Assembly: GCF_019633745.1 (NCBI RefSeq)
Contig: NZ_CP037968.1
Location: 1,556,789-1,620,788, forward strand
Direction: 5' to 3'
Source of the DNA: Methanofollis formosanus
GTDB taxonomy: Archaea > Halobacteriota > Methanomicrobia > Methanomicrobiales > Methanofollaceae
Length of the DNA: 64,000 nucleotides
Shown here: positions 1 to 8,892 of the stretch, piece after piece
Numbering within the stretch: the stretch's first letter is position 1
Layout: each line of letters opens with the position of its first letter
Translations under genes and position numbers: made by a program
Notes under the pieces: model-generated
The model's database searches: none
The model's input: the letters and a program-made list of their open reading frames with translations, nothing else
What the model was told of the DNA's origin: nothing

Positions 1-1
1 C

Positions 2-547
2 GACGAACTCATCGCCGAGGTGACGAACAAGGCCTTCCTCGAGGTCTCGGAACGCCGGCCCGAACTTCCCGAGTGCGACCGCGAGCGGATCGCGCGGTCG
101 GTCGCCCTCGCGGCGGTCAGGTACGATATCGTCAAGATCTCGCCTGAGAAGTCCACGGTCTTCGACTGGGAGCAGGCCCTCGACTTCGAGCGGCAGAGCG
201 GCCCGTACGTCCAGTACTCGCATGCACGCGCCTGTTCGATCCTGGAGAAGGCCGGGGAGTTTGAACCGGCCTATGTCTTCACCGAGGAGCACGAGGTGGC
301 CCTGGCCAAAGAGATCGCCCGGTTCCCGGCGGTCATCGACCAGGTGGTCCGCGATCTCCGCCCGCACCTGCTGGCGGCGTACGCCCGCGACCTCGCCGAC
401 CTTTTCAACTCCTTCTACCGGTACGTCCCGGTGCTGAAGAGCGAGGGGGTGACCAGGCAGAGCAGGCTTACCCTTGTGAAGGCGGCGCAGAACACCCTCA
501 AGGAAGCCCTGGAGACGCTTGGTATCGATGCGATCACGACGATGTGA
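2..547 (+). CDS. argS: Arginyl-tRNA synthetase, C-terminal part (cut by window edge)
   Basis: This is the C-terminal end of a class I arginyl-tRNA synthetase, which charges tRNA-Arg with arginine in the cytoplasm. The reading frame is open from base 2, so the start lies outside the window. The visible 181 residues hold the end of the catalytic core, including the family-typical stretch GPYVQYSHARACSIL, followed by the helical DALR anticodon-binding domain ending in ALETLGIDA. The stop overlaps the start of the next gene by 20 bases, which suggests translational coupling with taw1 and sepS. Recognition rests on the DALR region and the GPYVQY motif. Confidence 0.93.
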   Translation, partial: DELIAEVTNKAFLEVSERRPELPECDRERIARSVALAAVRYDIVKISPEKSTVFDWEQALDFERQSGPYVQYSHARACSILEKAGEFEPAYVFTEEHEVALAKEIARFPAVIDQVVRDLRPHLLAAYARDLADLFNSFYRYVPVLKSEGVTRQSRLTLVKAAQNTLKEALETLGIDAITTM

Positions 548-1439
548 GGACGAAAGCCCACGAGGGGCCCTGCAAAAGCAGGGCTATCAGTTTTTTTCCC
601 CCGAGTCCACGGCGGCGGTCAAGCCGTGCATGTGGAACAAGCGCTCCCTGAAGGGGGGCGAGATGTGTTACAAGCACCAGTTCTACGGGATCACCAGCCA
701 CCGGTGCGTGCAGATGACCCCGACGCTCACGTGCAACCAGCGCTGTCTTTTCTGCTGGCGGTCGTTCGAGTACGAGGTGGAGAAGGCGGAGGAGTGTCCG
801 CCCGAAGAGATCTTTGCGAACCTCAGGAGGCTCCAGAAGCGGGCGCTCTCGGGCTACAAGGTCTCGCCGTACGTGACGCAGGAGCGGTTCAAGGAGGCGC
901 TCGAGCCCGACATGGTGGCGATCTCACTCTCGGGCGAGCCGACCTGCTACTCGCGTCTGCCCGAACTGATCGACCTCCTCAACGACGACGGCTACACCAC
1001 CTTCCTGGTCTCGAACGGCACGCACCCGGAGATGATCGAACGGTGCCACCCGTACCAGACCTATATCTCCCTGGACGCTCCCGACCGCGAGACCTATCTC
1101 GAGCTCTGCAACCCCATCGAGGACTTCTGGGACAAAATCCAGGAGAGCCTGGGGCTGCTTGCGTCCAGGCGGTCGGCGGTCCGCACGACGATCGTCAAGG
1201 GGATGAACGATTTCGACCCGGCCGGGTATGCGGCGATGTACGACGCGGCGAGGCCGAAGTATATCGAGATCAAGGGATATATGTATCTTGGATACAGTCG
1301 TAACCGTCTGTCACGGGAGAACATGCCCGAGCACGCCGAGGTCCGCCGGTTTGCCGAGGCGGTCGCCGAACATTGCGAATACGAGATCACCGACGAGTCC
1401 CCGATTTCGCGGGTCGTCTTGATGGAGAGAGGAGAATGA
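528..1439 (+). CDS. taw1: tRNA 4-demethylwyosine synthase Taw1 (TYW1), radical SAM
   Basis: Taw1 condenses N1-methylguanosine-37 of tRNA-Phe with pyruvate to form 4-demethylwyosine, the tricyclic base of wyosine. The 303-residue protein carries the radical SAM motif CNQRCLFC with cysteines at 69, 73 and 76. Three more cysteines at 34, 47 and 60 keep the 13-residue spacing of the second iron-sulfur cluster known in the Methanocaldococcus enzyme. The start chosen is ATG 528, inside the end of argS; a TTG at 519 is an alternative. Its stop overlaps the ATG of sepS in an ATGA junction, so the three genes form a tRNA-function operon. Confidence 0.95.
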   Translation: MRSRRCEDESPRGALQKQGYQFFSPESTAAVKPCMWNKRSLKGGEMCYKHQFYGITSHRCVQMTPTLTCNQRCLFCWRSFEYEVEKAEECPPEEIFANLRRLQKRALSGYKVSPYVTQERFKEALEPDMVAISLSGEPTCYSRLPELIDLLNDDGYTTFLVSNGTHPEMIERCHPYQTYISLDAPDRETYLELCNPIEDFWDKIQESLGLLASRRSAVRTTIVKGMNDFDPAGYAAMYDAARPKYIEIKGYMYLGYSRNRLSRENMPEHAEVRRFAEAVAEHCEYEITDESPISRVVLMERGE

Positions 1440-3019
1440 GGTTTGATCCGGAAGAATGGAAGGAACGTGCACGCAAAGATTTCGAGGCGGCGTGGCACGA
1501 GGGACCGCAGGTCCTGGACCAGCCAGGGATAGCCGGGACGTACCCGCGGAAGTTTTACCCGCGGGCGCGCCCACACCCGATCGCGGAGACGATCCAGCGG
1601 CTCCGTGAGGTGTACCTGGAGATGGGCTTTGCGGAGGCGCGGGTCCCGCTCTTCATCGAGGAGCAGGACGTGTACAAGCAGTTCGGGCCTGAGGCCAGCG
1701 CCGTCCTGGACCGGGTCTTCTACCTGGGCGGTCTGCCGCGTCCGAACGTGGGGATCGGCAAGAAGCGCCTGGAGGAGATCGGAACGATCCTGGGCCGCGA
1801 GGTCACGGACGAGGAGGAAGAAAAACTCCGCGAGACGCTCCACGGCTACAAGAAGGGAACGGTCGACGGGGACGAACTGACCCACGAACTCGCGGCGGTC
1901 CTCTCCTGCGACGACGCCCTGGTGGTCAGGATCATGGACGAGGTCTTCCCCGAGTTCAGGGAACTCGCGCCCGAGTCCTCGAGGACGACGCTGCGCTCGC
2001 ACATGACCTCAGGATGGTTCCTCACCCTGGGGGCGATGTGGGAGAAGGCGGCCCTGCCGGTCAGGATGTTCTCGATTGACCGCTGTTTCCGCCGCGAGCA
2101 GGAGGAGGGGCCGACCAGGCTGATGACCTATCACTCGGCCTCCTGCATCGTGGCCGGGGAGGACGTGACGATCGAGGACGGCAAGGCGGTCTCCGAAGCG
2201 CTCCTCTCGGCCTTCGGCTTTACCGACTTCGAGTTCCGTCCCGACGAGAAGCGCTCCAAATATTATATCCCGGACACCCAGACCGAGGTCTACGCGAAGC
2301 ACCCGGAGCTCGGGTGGGTCGAGGTCGCCACCTTCGGGATGTACTCACCGGCGGCCCTGGCGCAGTACGGCGTCGGCGTGCCGGTGATGAACCTGGGCCT
2401 GGGCGTCGAGCGTCTGGCGATGATCGAGTATCAGGCCGACGACATCAGGGCGCTCACGTACCCGCAGTTCTTCCCGCAGCACCTCACCGACCTGGACATC
2501 GCACGGGCGGTCAGACCGCGTGAGGAACCGCAGACCGCACTCGGACGGGAGATCGCCGAGGCCGTCGTCGCGACGGCGACCGAACACGCGGCCGAACCGT
2601 CGCCCTGCGCCTTCGTCGCGTGGGAGGGCGACCTCTTCGGCCGCCAGGTCAAAGTCTCGGTCGTCGAGGACGAAGAAGACTCGAAGCTCTGCGGTCCGGC
2701 GACCTTCAACGAGATCTATGTCCAGGACGGCAAGGTGCTCGGCGTCCCCGACACCCCGCAGTTCGGGAAGGTGAGGAAGAAGGGCACCCCGGCGCATCTC
2801 TCGTACATCCAGACGATCGCGGCGCTGGCGGCGGCGAGGATCGAGGAGGCCGTCCGCTGCGGCGAGGAGACGAGCGTGCAGGTGAAGATGGCGAAGGTGC
2901 CGTCCGATGTGAATCTCAGGATCGCGGGGCACGCGATGCGGTACCTGACTGATAATAATAAGAAGATCGATCTTCGCGGGCCGGTGTTTGTGACGGTGCG
3001 GGCGGAGATTTTGGGATAA
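1436..3019 (+). CDS. sepS: O-phosphoseryl-tRNA(Cys) synthetase (SepRS)
   Basis: SepRS is a class II synthetase that attaches O-phosphoserine to tRNA-Cys. A second enzyme, SepCysS, then makes Cys-tRNA; it is not in this window. The 527-residue length is normal for the family. Visible features are the N-terminal segment [17 protein letters not shown], a class II motif 2 region near residue 217 ([22 protein letters not shown]) and motif 3 around [13 protein letters not shown] near residue 325. Start ATG 1436 overlaps the taw1 stop; an in-frame upstream ATG at 1373 lies inside taw1 and is unlikely. The gene is largely restricted to methanogens and a few relatives, which supports the organism placement. 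Confidence 0.95.
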   Translation: MRFDPEEWKERARKDFEAAWHEGPQVLDQPGIAGTYPRKFYPRARPHPIAETIQRLREVYLEMGFAEARVPLFIEEQDVYKQFGPEASAVLDRVFYLGGLPRPNVGIGKKRLEEIGTILGREVTDEEEEKLRETLHGYKKGTVDGDELTHELAAVLSCDDALVVRIMDEVFPEFRELAPESSRTTLRSHMTSGWFLTLGAMWEKAALPVRMFSIDRCFRREQEEGPTRLMTYHSASCIVAGEDVTIEDGKAVSEALLSAFGFTDFEFRPDEKRSKYYIPDTQTEVYAKHPELGWVEVATFGMYSPAALAQYGVGVPVMNLGLGVERLAMIEYQADDIRALTYPQFFPQHLTDLDIARAVRPREEPQTALGREIAEAVVATATEHAAEPSPCAFVAWEGDLFGRQVKVSVVEDEEDSKLCGPATFNEIYVQDGKVLGVPDTPQFGKVRKKGTPAHLSYIQTIAALAAARIEEAVRCGEETSVQVKMAKVPSDVNLRIAGHAMRYLTDNNKKIDLRGPVFVTVRAEILG

Positions 3020-3036
3020 CTTTCTTTTTTTTCTGA
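3020..3036 (+). terminator. T-rich transcription terminator after sepS
   Basis: The sepS stop is followed at once by a T run (a run of eight T within CTTTCTTTTTTTTC). This fits the oligo-T intrinsic termination signal of archaea. No gene follows on this strand for nearly 1.7 kb. Confidence 0.55.
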
Positions 3037-3394
3037 TCTGGAGTATTTTTGTTCGGCGTGCGAATGGCGGAGAGGAATCTCCGGGTCGTTGACGCACCGA
3101 TGGGATCAGCGGGGGAAATTATCTCTTCATGATCTTCTCATCCGCCTTCCCGGTTCAATCGCAATCCAGGGGTTCCGGGGGCCGTGCTCCCGGCGCAAGC
3201 GTTTGGGAAGAAACGTTGATCAGACCGACCGCCCACATCATAGAATCTTCACTGCCTTCTTACACCGGGGGGAGACCCCCCGGACCCCCCACGTATGAAG
3301 ATAGCCGAGGGGCGGCAAGATGCTCGATTTCTGCCCACCCCCCTCTTGTGAGAAGCACGATCAAGATCTCAACACAGCCCTGATAAAAGATCCA
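3037..3394. repeat. Noncoding spacer with dispersed C/G-rich repeat (family B)
   Basis: No convincing gene is seen in this 358-base spacer. It holds two pieces of a repeat found elsewhere in the window. One is GGTTCCGGGGGCCGTGCTCC near 3167, comparable with 17230. The other runs from about 3268 to 3335, with a GGGGGGAGACCCCCCGG hairpin followed by GAAGATAGCCGAGGGGCGGCA and ATGCTCGA, closely matching 17545-17605. Short open frames here are readings of this repeat and show no protein-like composition. Confidence 0.6.
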
Positions 3395-3706
3395 TCACTG
3401 GATCGAACCTATCCACGCTAACGGCACAAACTCTTCACAAACCCCCGAATACTCCCGCCCCCGCGTCATCACATCAACGACTCGGACCGTATCGCCCTCA
3501 ACAGTATAGATGACACGATAACCCCCGACCCTGAGGCGATATTTCTGCGGCGAGGTGTGGCGAAGAGGTTTGACATCGGTACCCGGACGAGGGTTGAAGG
3601 GATCTTCCTCCAGTCCAGAAAGAGAGAGCCGTATCCTCTCCTGCGTCCCGGCCGGCAGTCTACGAAACTGCTTCTGAAACGTCCGGGAGATCAGGATCTT
3701 GTACAT
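3395..3706 (-). CDS. RelE/ParE-family toxin
   Basis: This 103-residue protein fits the RelE/ParE fold, whose members are mRNA-cleaving or gyrase-poisoning toxins. It opens with YKILISRTFQKQFRRLP, then a helical pair, a proline-rich turn (DPFNPRPGTDVKPL) and the family-typical YRLRVGGYRVIYTVEGDTVRVVDV strands. The family is recognised by the G-YR-(I/V)-x-Y core. Its ATG shares one base with the stop of the upstream small antitoxin-like gene, the usual arrangement for a toxin-antitoxin pair. The exact toxin activity cannot be read from sequence. Confidence 0.85.
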   Translation of the reverse strand: MYKILISRTFQKQFRRLPAGTQERIRLSLSGLEEDPFNPRPGTDVKPLRHTSPQKYRLRVGGYRVIYTVEGDTVRVVDVMTRGREYSGVCEEFVPLAWIGSIQ

Positions 3707-3894
3707 CAGAGTTCTTCCACCGGGTAAAATTCATCCTCCTCCAGGATGTGATTCCAGCGCCGGTCCAGCGAGACGATCGCCCGCTCCTCGATCAACCGCC
3801 TGATAATCTGATCGTCGCTCTCACCTTCACATCCCATCTCCCTCAGCAGGGCCAGCGTCTCCTCCGAGATGGTGATCTGTGCCGCGGCAGTCAT
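3706..3894 (-). CDS. Antitoxin-like small protein paired with RelE-type toxin
   Basis: A 62-residue acidic protein lies directly upstream of the RelE-like toxin, with stop and start sharing one base. The N-terminus (AAAQITISEETLALLREMG) resembles the short ribbon or helix dimerisation part of archaeal VapB/RelB-type antitoxins. The C-terminus is acidic (ILEEDEFYPVEEL), as expected for a toxin-wrapping tail. ATG 3894 is preferred over the TTG at 3897. Identification as an antitoxin is inferred mostly from position, size and charge. Confidence 0.75.
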   Translation of the reverse strand: MTAAAQITISEETLALLREMGCEGESDDQIIRRLIEERAIVSLDRRWNHILEEDEFYPVEEL

Positions 3895-3970
3895 CAAGGA
3901 GAATGATCACCAGCAGTGGAACATAAGAGTATCGAACCCGGAACATTCACGCGTGTCGCCACCCCTCCAC

Positions 3971-3997
3971 ACCAAAAAAAAAAAACAAAAAAAAAAG
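3971..3997 (-). terminator. Oligo-T terminator of the Cache lipoprotein gene
   Basis: On the minus strand, just after the lipoprotein stop, the sequence has two long T runs separated by a G. This is a strong oligo-T termination signal for the minus-strand gene at 3999-4574. Confidence 0.6.
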
Positions 3998-3998
3998 T

Positions 3999-4574
3999 TC
4001 AGTCCCTCCCCGCCTCTTCGACCCCATAGATCCCCGATCCCAGCCACCACGTTTCGTCCACCTTCTCGACATAACCCAGTTTCGGCCGGACGGTCATGTT
4101 CTGCGCCGGGTCGACATAATGGAAATACACAAACCCGCTGCCGTTCAGGGCAACGTCCCGAAGTTCCTTGATATACAGGTCGCCGCTGACGTCGGCCTCG
4201 TCCAGGCGGTTCACGCCGATCATCTCAGGGTTAATCGGGTGGGCAATGGTCGTCCCGTTGAAGTCGTAGGCATAGATGTAGAGGTCGCCCCGCGTGAACG
4301 AGCCGTTGGGGTCGGAGAACTCCGCAAGAGCCGCGGCCTTCCCCTCTTCGTTCGCGAAGGCCACCGCCTCTTTGACAAAGGCCACCATCTCGTCTTCGGT
4401 GTGCGACGGCGTCACCGCCGGTGTTGCGGGTGCGGTCGTGGTCGCGGGAACGATCGTCTCCGTCGGGGTGGGGGTCGGGGGCGTTTCGGATTGCTGCACC
4501 CCGGTGCAGCCCGACGCGAGGAGGACCGCCGCGATCAGGAGTGATATGAGAATCACCAGAGCAGATTGCTTCAT
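3999..4574 (-). CDS. Lipoprotein with single Cache-type sensor domain
   Basis: The 191-residue protein starts with a lipoprotein signal peptide: hydrophobic residues 5-20, then lipobox LASGC with cysteine 23. A Thr/Pro-rich linker follows (about 28-58). The rest looks like a Cache_2-type extracytoplasmic ligand-binding domain: a helix (EDEMVAFVKEAVAFANEEG), then FTRGDLYIYAYDFNGTTIAHP, then GSGFVYFHYVDPAQN, LGYVEKVDETWWLGSGIY. Related stand-alone Cache proteins are common in methanogens. It is probably anchored on the outer face of the membrane and binds a small ligand that cannot be named. A TATA-like element lies about 25-35 bases before the ATG. Confidence 0.85.
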   Translation of the reverse strand: MKQSALVILISLLIAAVLLASGCTGVQQSETPPTPTPTETIVPATTTAPATPAVTPSHTEDEMVAFVKEAVAFANEEGKAAALAEFSDPNGSFTRGDLYIYAYDFNGTTIAHPINPEMIGVNRLDEADVSGDLYIKELRDVALNGSGFVYFHYVDPAQNMTVRPKLGYVEKVDETWWLGSGIYGVEEAGRD

Positions 4575-4597
4575 GAGAAGAAAATTCAGATGAAAAT

Positions 4598-4610
4598 ACT
4601 ATATATTTTA
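4598..4610 (-). promoter_or_regulatory. TATA-like promoter of the Cache lipoprotein
   Basis: On the minus strand this reads TAAAATATATAGT, an archaeal TATA-box-like sequence in locally GC-rich DNA. It lies about 25-36 bases before the ATG at 4574, which implies a very short leader. Confidence 0.55.
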
Positions 4611-4737
4611 TTCTGCCGAGCGACATCTTTCTGCCCGGAACGCCGGCAGACCTCACGCCGCAACGGCAATGATATGCCGGACGCAAAGATTGATTGGCCA
4701 CTCCCTCGATGGAGTGCATAATCGAGGAGGACAGACC

Positions 4738-4929
4738 ATGACCGGCATCGAAGCAGACGTTAAAGAGATCAAGGAGAGCGTCAGGATGCTTACTGAAACG
4801 ATCGACAAACTCCTTCATGAAAGAGAGGCGGCGGCGATGATGAAACTCTCAGAGCAGTCGCTCTCCACGTTCCTGAACGAAGAGCCTGATCTCTATACGG
4901 TCAGAGATGTCAGATCTCCCCACCGATGA
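4738..4929 (+). CDS. Small coiled-coil protein, possible orphan antitoxin
   Basis: A 63-residue protein has a good ribosome-binding site (CGAGGAGGACAGACC before the ATG). It begins with an amphipathic helix (IEADVKEIKESVRMLTETIDKLLHERE) likely to form a coiled coil, followed by MMKLSEQSLSTFLNEEPDLYTVRDV. I recall similar short proteins preceding toxins in archaea, but no toxin directly follows in the same operon and the C-terminus ends abruptly. It overlaps no other gene. Its function is unknown; the antitoxin idea comes only from size and neighbourhood. Confidence 0.55.
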   Translation: MTGIEADVKEIKESVRMLTETIDKLLHEREAAAMMKLSEQSLSTFLNEEPDLYTVRDVRSPHR

Positions 4930-4978
4930 AAGAAAAAATCGTCCTACCACCTCAAACCCTTCACAAATCCCACCCGTC

Positions 4979-4991
4979 ACAACCTTTATCC
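4979..4991 (+). promoter_or_regulatory. TATA-like promoter of mntA-hepT
   Basis: The sequence ACAACCTTTATCC lies 24-36 bases before the ATG at 5015 and resembles the CTTTATA-type boxes used by methanogens. The spacing would give a leaderless or nearly leaderless transcript. Confidence 0.45.
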
Positions 4992-5014
4992 CCATCCCCT
5001 CCAGATCTCCCCTC

Positions 5015-5308
5015 ATGCAGTCCCGGGAGGAGGTGCTTGCCACCCTTGCAAGCCTCAAAGACGAACTCTCGACCCGATTCCATGTCGCGAGAATCGGAGT
5101 CTTCGGGTCGGTCTCCCGCGGCGAACAGACGCCGGAGAGCGACATCGACATCCTGGTCGAGTTCTCCCGGCCGGTCGGTTTTTTCACCTTCATGGAACTG
5201 GAGCAATTCCTCTCGGAACGGCTTGCAGCGCCGGTCGACCTGGTGACCCCCGACGCCATCAAACCGATCATGAAGGAGAGGATCGCGGCGGAAACGGCCT
5301 ATGTCTGA
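5015..5308 (+). CDS. mntA: MntA-type minimal nucleotidyltransferase antitoxin
   Basis: The 97-residue protein has the minimal nucleotidyltransferase core: GSVSRG at 31-36, then SDIDILVEF with catalytic aspartates 43 and 45. Family members AMPylate the HEPN toxin HepT on a tyrosine and so neutralise it. It overlaps the hepT gene by 8 bases, the classic order for this pair. Start ATG 5015 is chosen because a TATA-like element lies just upstream; an upstream in-frame start at 4907 would add 36 low-complexity residues. Confidence 0.9.
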   Translation: MQSREEVLATLASLKDELSTRFHVARIGVFGSVSRGEQTPESDIDILVEFSRPVGFFTFMELEQFLSERLAAPVDLVTPDAIKPIMKERIAAETAYV

Positions 5309-5639
5309 GCCCGACCCAGTTCTCTCCTGTCACGACATCCTCGAAGCCATCGACCGTATCGAACGCTATACGGCCACCCTTACTTTTGAGAACTTTTTCC
5401 AGGATACGAAAACACAGGACGCCGTGATCAGAAACCTCGAAATCATCGGGGAAGCGGTGAAAAATCTCCCGACCGATTTCAAGGAGGCGCACCCCGAGGT
5501 GGAGTGGCGTGCCGTCGCCGGGATGCGGGACAAACTCATCCATCATTACTTCGGCGTCGACATGAGGATCGTCTGGGAGACGGCACGCACCGACCTCCCG
5601 GTTTTCCGGAGCCGGATCGAGTCGATCCTTAGAGAATAA
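5301..5639 (+). CDS. hepT: HEPN-domain toxin HepT (DUF86)
   Basis: This 112-residue all-helical protein carries the HEPN RNase signature Rx4HxY as RDKLIHHY (Arg76, His81, Tyr83). Tyr83 corresponds to the residue that MntA-family enzymes modify with AMP. The family acts as an RNA endonuclease. The gene overlaps mntA by 8 bases and is clearly co-translated with it. All key residues appear intact, so the toxin is predicted to be functional. Confidence 0.92.
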   Translation: MSEPDPVLSCHDILEAIDRIERYTATLTFENFFQDTKTQDAVIRNLEIIGEAVKNLPTDFKEAHPEVEWRAVAGMRDKLIHHYFGVDMRIVWETARTDLPVFRSRIESILRE

Positions 5640-5730
5640 TCATGAGAAGAGAGAGGTTTCACTCATCACAAAATCTATTTCAGCCATAACCCCTCCACAA
5701 CAGATCGATCCAACACGAGAGGAAAGAGAC

Positions 5731-5964
5731 ATGCGCCGCGTCAATTATCGCATTCTTCTGCGGAAAGAACCGGAAGGAGGCTACACCGTCACGGTACCGA
5801 CACTCCCGGGCTGCGTCACCTTCGGTGGCACGATCGAGGAGGCGATCGCCATGGCAAAAGAAGCGATCGAACTGTACCTGGAAGACCTGACCGAAAGAGG
5901 AGAAGAGATCCCGACCGAGGAAGATACCCTTGAATATACGCTGACCGTCGAAGCACATGCCTAA
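5731..5964 (+). CDS. hicB: HicB-family antitoxin
   Basis: A 77-residue protein with the HicB partially degraded RNase H-like fold: NYRILLRKEPEGGYTVTVPTLPGCVTFGGTIEEAIAMAKEAIELYL is diagnostic. It ends with a short acidic tail and lacks an obvious DNA-binding C-terminal extension. It precedes and overlaps hicA by 8 bases. It should bind HicA and block its mRNA cleavage. Confidence 0.93.
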   Translation: MRRVNYRILLRKEPEGGYTVTVPTLPGCVTFGGTIEEAIAMAKEAIELYLEDLTERGEEIPTEEDTLEYTLTVEAHA

Positions 5965-6181
5965 AATCCCTGTCCTCTCCCCGCAAAAAGTCATCAAAAT
6001 CCTTGAGAGGAAAGGGTTTGTCCTGGTACGAACACGGGGCAGCCACCACCTTTACCGTCACCCAGAGACAGGACGGCGCGTGACGGTCCCGGCCCATGCA
6101 AAGGATCTACCCACGGGTACTCTTCTTGAAATTCTCCGACAGGCAGGGATCAAAAGAGAAGAACTCAAAGACCTCACATGA
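5957..6181 (+). CDS. hicA: HicA-family mRNA interferase toxin
   Basis: The 74-residue double-stranded-RNA-binding-like toxin shows the family motif GSHHLYRH with the catalytic histidine at position 30, preceded by KVIKILERKGFVLVRTR and followed by VTVPAHAKDLPTGTLLEILRQAGI. HicA cleaves mRNA and is held in check by HicB. The hicB-hicA order with overlapping reading frames matches the usual operon. Confidence 0.94.
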   Translation: MPKIPVLSPQKVIKILERKGFVLVRTRGSHHLYRHPETGRRVTVPAHAKDLPTGTLLEILRQAGIKREELKDLT

Positions 6182-6485
6182 TCCGTCCCCTGCCCCGCCA
6201 GCACCCCCGCTCTCCTCACCACCCGCACTCTTCAAGACGATAATTTCAGGCTCTTAAGAATCAGGCATGAAGCGAAAGCACGCTTCGAGCATACCGCACG
6301 AACACCGCTCAATCGCCACCCCCGCGTGAGATGGAGGTGAAGATCCTGCAATGAGGGTGGCATGTATGATCATCAGTGACCCTTGTCCTTGCACCCATCG
6401 ATCTCATGCCTTCCCACCAACCATCCCGGCGAGCCCCCGACCCTCCCATAAGGCAACCTTAAGACCCCGCTCACCCATTCTCCCC
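6182..6485. other. Noncoding spacer with short dispersed repeat
   Basis: No gene is supported in these 304 bases. Around 6266-6300 there is GAAGCGAAAGCACGCTTCGAGCATACCGC. A related sequence occurs near 60598-60640 and, more distantly, near 17355 and 18290, so this is a degenerate copy of a small dispersed repeat. AACCTTAAG near 6453 could be a weak TATA element for the next gene. Confidence 0.5.
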
Positions 6486-6585
6486 CATGCACCGAAAGAA
6501 AAAAACAACCGGCAGCCCCCGGATTGAAACGTGCGCCAACACCGGTTCAAGGAGGACTGCCGACAACCCGTCGACCCGCCGGACG

Positions 6586-8892
6586 ATGAACCCGATCGCC
6601 GACGCCCTCGACGCCCTCTTCCCCAAGGGCGGCGTCGTGGAACTCAGGGCACTTGCCGACCGCTTCACCCACTCCGGGTACTTCGACGACTTTGCAAAAC
6701 TCACGGCCGCCGCCGAGGCGCTCGACGCCGATCCCGAGGTGAAAGGGATCTATGTCACGCTCAACGTCGTCGACCCGGCGCTCCTCGCGAGGCGGGCGAA
6801 CCGCGTGAAGATGCGGTTGACCCGCTCCGATCCCACCACCGCCGACGCCGACATCAACAGACGCCGGTGGTTGCCCATCGACCTCGACCCGGTGCGGCCG
6901 AGCGGGGTGTCGTCGACGGATGAGGAGCACGCCGCGGCGATCGAGCGGGCCGACGCGATCGCCCGCTGGCTCTCCGAGCAGGGCTTCCCCGATCCCGTAA
7001 AGGCCGACTCCGGGAACGGCGCCCATCTGCTCTATGCAATCGACCTGCCCAACGACGACGAGGCGACCGCCCTGGTGAAGGGCGTGCTCGCCACCCTGGA
7101 CCTTGTCTTCTCCAACGACTCCGTCGTCGTCGATACGGCGAACTTCAACGCCGCCCGCATCTGGGAACTCTATGGCACGCTCTCGCGCAAAGGCGATCAC
7201 ACCCCGGACCGCCCGCACCGAAGAGCGAAGATCCTCGCGGTGCCCGAGCACGCGGAGATCGTCACCGCCGACCTGCTCAGGGCGATCGCCACCCCCCTCC
7301 CCGTCGATGCACCGGCCCCGCCGAAGGGGAAGAAGGCGCCCGTCGACCTCGGGGCATGGCTCTCAGCGCACGGGATCGGCGTGCGGAGCACCAGGCCCTG
7401 GCAGGGCGGGACGCTCTACGTCCTGGAGGACTGCCCGTTCAGCGACGCCCACCGCGACGGGGCGTTTGCGATCCAGTTCCCGAGCGGCGCCATCTATGCC
7501 GGGTGCCACCACACAAGCTGCGGCGGCGGGGCGCAGCGGTGGCCTGAGTTGCGAGGCATGCACGAGCAGAAGATCGGAAATAAACCACAGAAGAGGACAC
7601 CCCCCGCGCCTGCACCCGAACCCGACGCGTTCAGGGAGCGGGCGATGGAGGTCCTCACCCGCGGCGACCCTCTCGCCTTCATCCTCGACACCTTCCACCG
7701 GGAGCACGTCGGCGACCACACCGTCGCGGAGTGCCTCGTCCTTTCCATCGCCTCCCAGTCGGTCGAGAACACGCACGGCCTCCACGTCGCCATCTCCGGC
7801 ATCTCAGGGAAAGGCAAGACCCACACCTGCGAGACCATGCTCGACCTCATCCCAAAAGCCTTCCAGATCACGGGCACGGTCTCGGACAAAGCGCTCTACT
7901 ACCACGACGACCTCAGGCCGGGCAGCGTCTTTCTCTTCGACGACGTCTCCCTCTCCGACGATATGCAGGAACTCCTGAAAAACGCCACCACCCGGTTCAG
8001 AGAACCCATCGAGCACCGGACCCTCACCTCCGACCGCCGCCTCCGGATCTGCACCATCCCGGAGCGGTGCGTCTGGTGGCTTGCGAAGGTCAAGAGCGTC
8101 GGCGACGACCAGGTGATGAACCGCATGCTCACCGTCTGGATCGACGACTCGAATCATCAGGATCTGGAGGTGCTCGGCCACATGAAAGAGGCCGAGGCAC
8201 AGCGCCGGCGCGACCGGGAGCAGGACGAGGACGTGCACGTCTGCCGGGCCATCTGGGAGATCCTCAAGGAGCGGACCGTCTACGTCCGCATCCCCTTCGC
8301 GACGCGGATCTCTTTCCAGTCGGCCAGGAACCGCCGCAACCCGGCCATGCTCTTCGACCTCATCAAGGCCTCCGCCCTCCTCAAGTCCTACCAGCGCGAG
8401 CAGGACGAGGACGGGAGCCTCATCGCCACCCGCGAAGACTTCGACACCGCCCGCCGGGTGTTCCTTGCGATCAACCGCGACGCCGGCGGACAGGAAACGA
8501 AACAGACCAGGAACGAGGCGGCGGCGCTGGAGACGATCGCGGCGATGGGCCTGGAGATCTTCACGATCAGGCAACTCCAGGATGCCCTCGGGCTTTCCTA
8601 TAACAAGACCTACCGTCTGCTCCACGGCTACTGCAACAGCAAGGCGACCTACACCGGCATCCTGGACAAGTGCCCGGCGGTAAGCCCCATCGACGCCACG
8701 GTGGCCGAGGAGCGGTACGGGGTCGAGATGAGACGCCGGGAACATTATTTCTCATTCGATTATCGGATCTACCGCGAGTGGACGGCGAAGGCGGACGTCT
8801 GGATCGACGACGATCCCGACGTTTCCACTTTTGCACCCGGTTTCCACCCGCCGGGTGAAAACGTAACGGCCGCAGAGGAAAGCCGTTCATGA
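6586..8892 (+). CDS. Primase/ATPase-like replication protein of an integrated element
   Basis: This 768-residue protein appears to combine several replication modules. An AEP/primase-polymerase-like N-terminus has LPIDLDP (near residue 98) and SGNGAHLLYAI (near 145). A zinc-knuckle-like CHC segment spans about 283-313 (CPFSDAH, then CHHTSCG). A P-loop ATPase has Walker A GISGKGKT near 405 and Walker B VFLFDDVS near 448. A possible winged helix lies near 650-690. Such fusions are typical of plasmid or proviral replication proteins. ATG 6586 is preferred; ATG 6487 would add 33 low-complexity residues but sits about 25 bases after a TATA-like AACCTTAAG. The last 30 codons and the following noncoding stretch recur at 63.71-63.90 kb. 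The assignment rests on motif reading, so the specific family is uncertain. Confidence 0.7.
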   Translation: MNPIADALDALFPKGGVVELRALADRFTHSGYFDDFAKLTAAAEALDADPEVKGIYVTLNVVDPALLARRANRVKMRLTRSDPTTADADINRRRWLPIDLDPVRPSGVSSTDEEHAAAIERADAIARWLSEQGFPDPVKADSGNGAHLLYAIDLPNDDEATALVKGVLATLDLVFSNDSVVVDTANFNAARIWELYGTLSRKGDHTPDRPHRRAKILAVPEHAEIVTADLLRAIATPLPVDAPAPPKGKKAPVDLGAWLSAHGIGVRSTRPWQGGTLYVLEDCPFSDAHRDGAFAIQFPSGAIYAGCHHTSCGGGAQRWPELRGMHEQKIGNKPQKRTPPAPAPEPDAFRERAMEVLTRGDPLAFILDTFHREHVGDHTVAECLVLSIASQSVENTHGLHVAISGISGKGKTHTCETMLDLIPKAFQITGTVSDKALYYHDDLRPGSVFLFDDVSLSDDMQELLKNATTRFREPIEHRTLTSDRRLRICTIPERCVWWLAKVKSVGDDQVMNRMLTVWIDDSNHQDLEVLGHMKEAEAQRRRDREQDEDVHVCRAIWEILKERTVYVRIPFATRISFQSARNRRNPAMLFDLIKASALLKSYQREQDEDGSLIATREDFDTARRVFLAINRDAGGQETKQTRNEAAALETIAAMGLEIFTIRQLQDALGLSYNKTYRLLHGYCNSKATYTGILDKCPAVSPIDATVAEERYGVEMRRREHYFSFDYRIYREWTAKADVWIDDDPDVSTFAPGFHPPGENVTAAEESRS

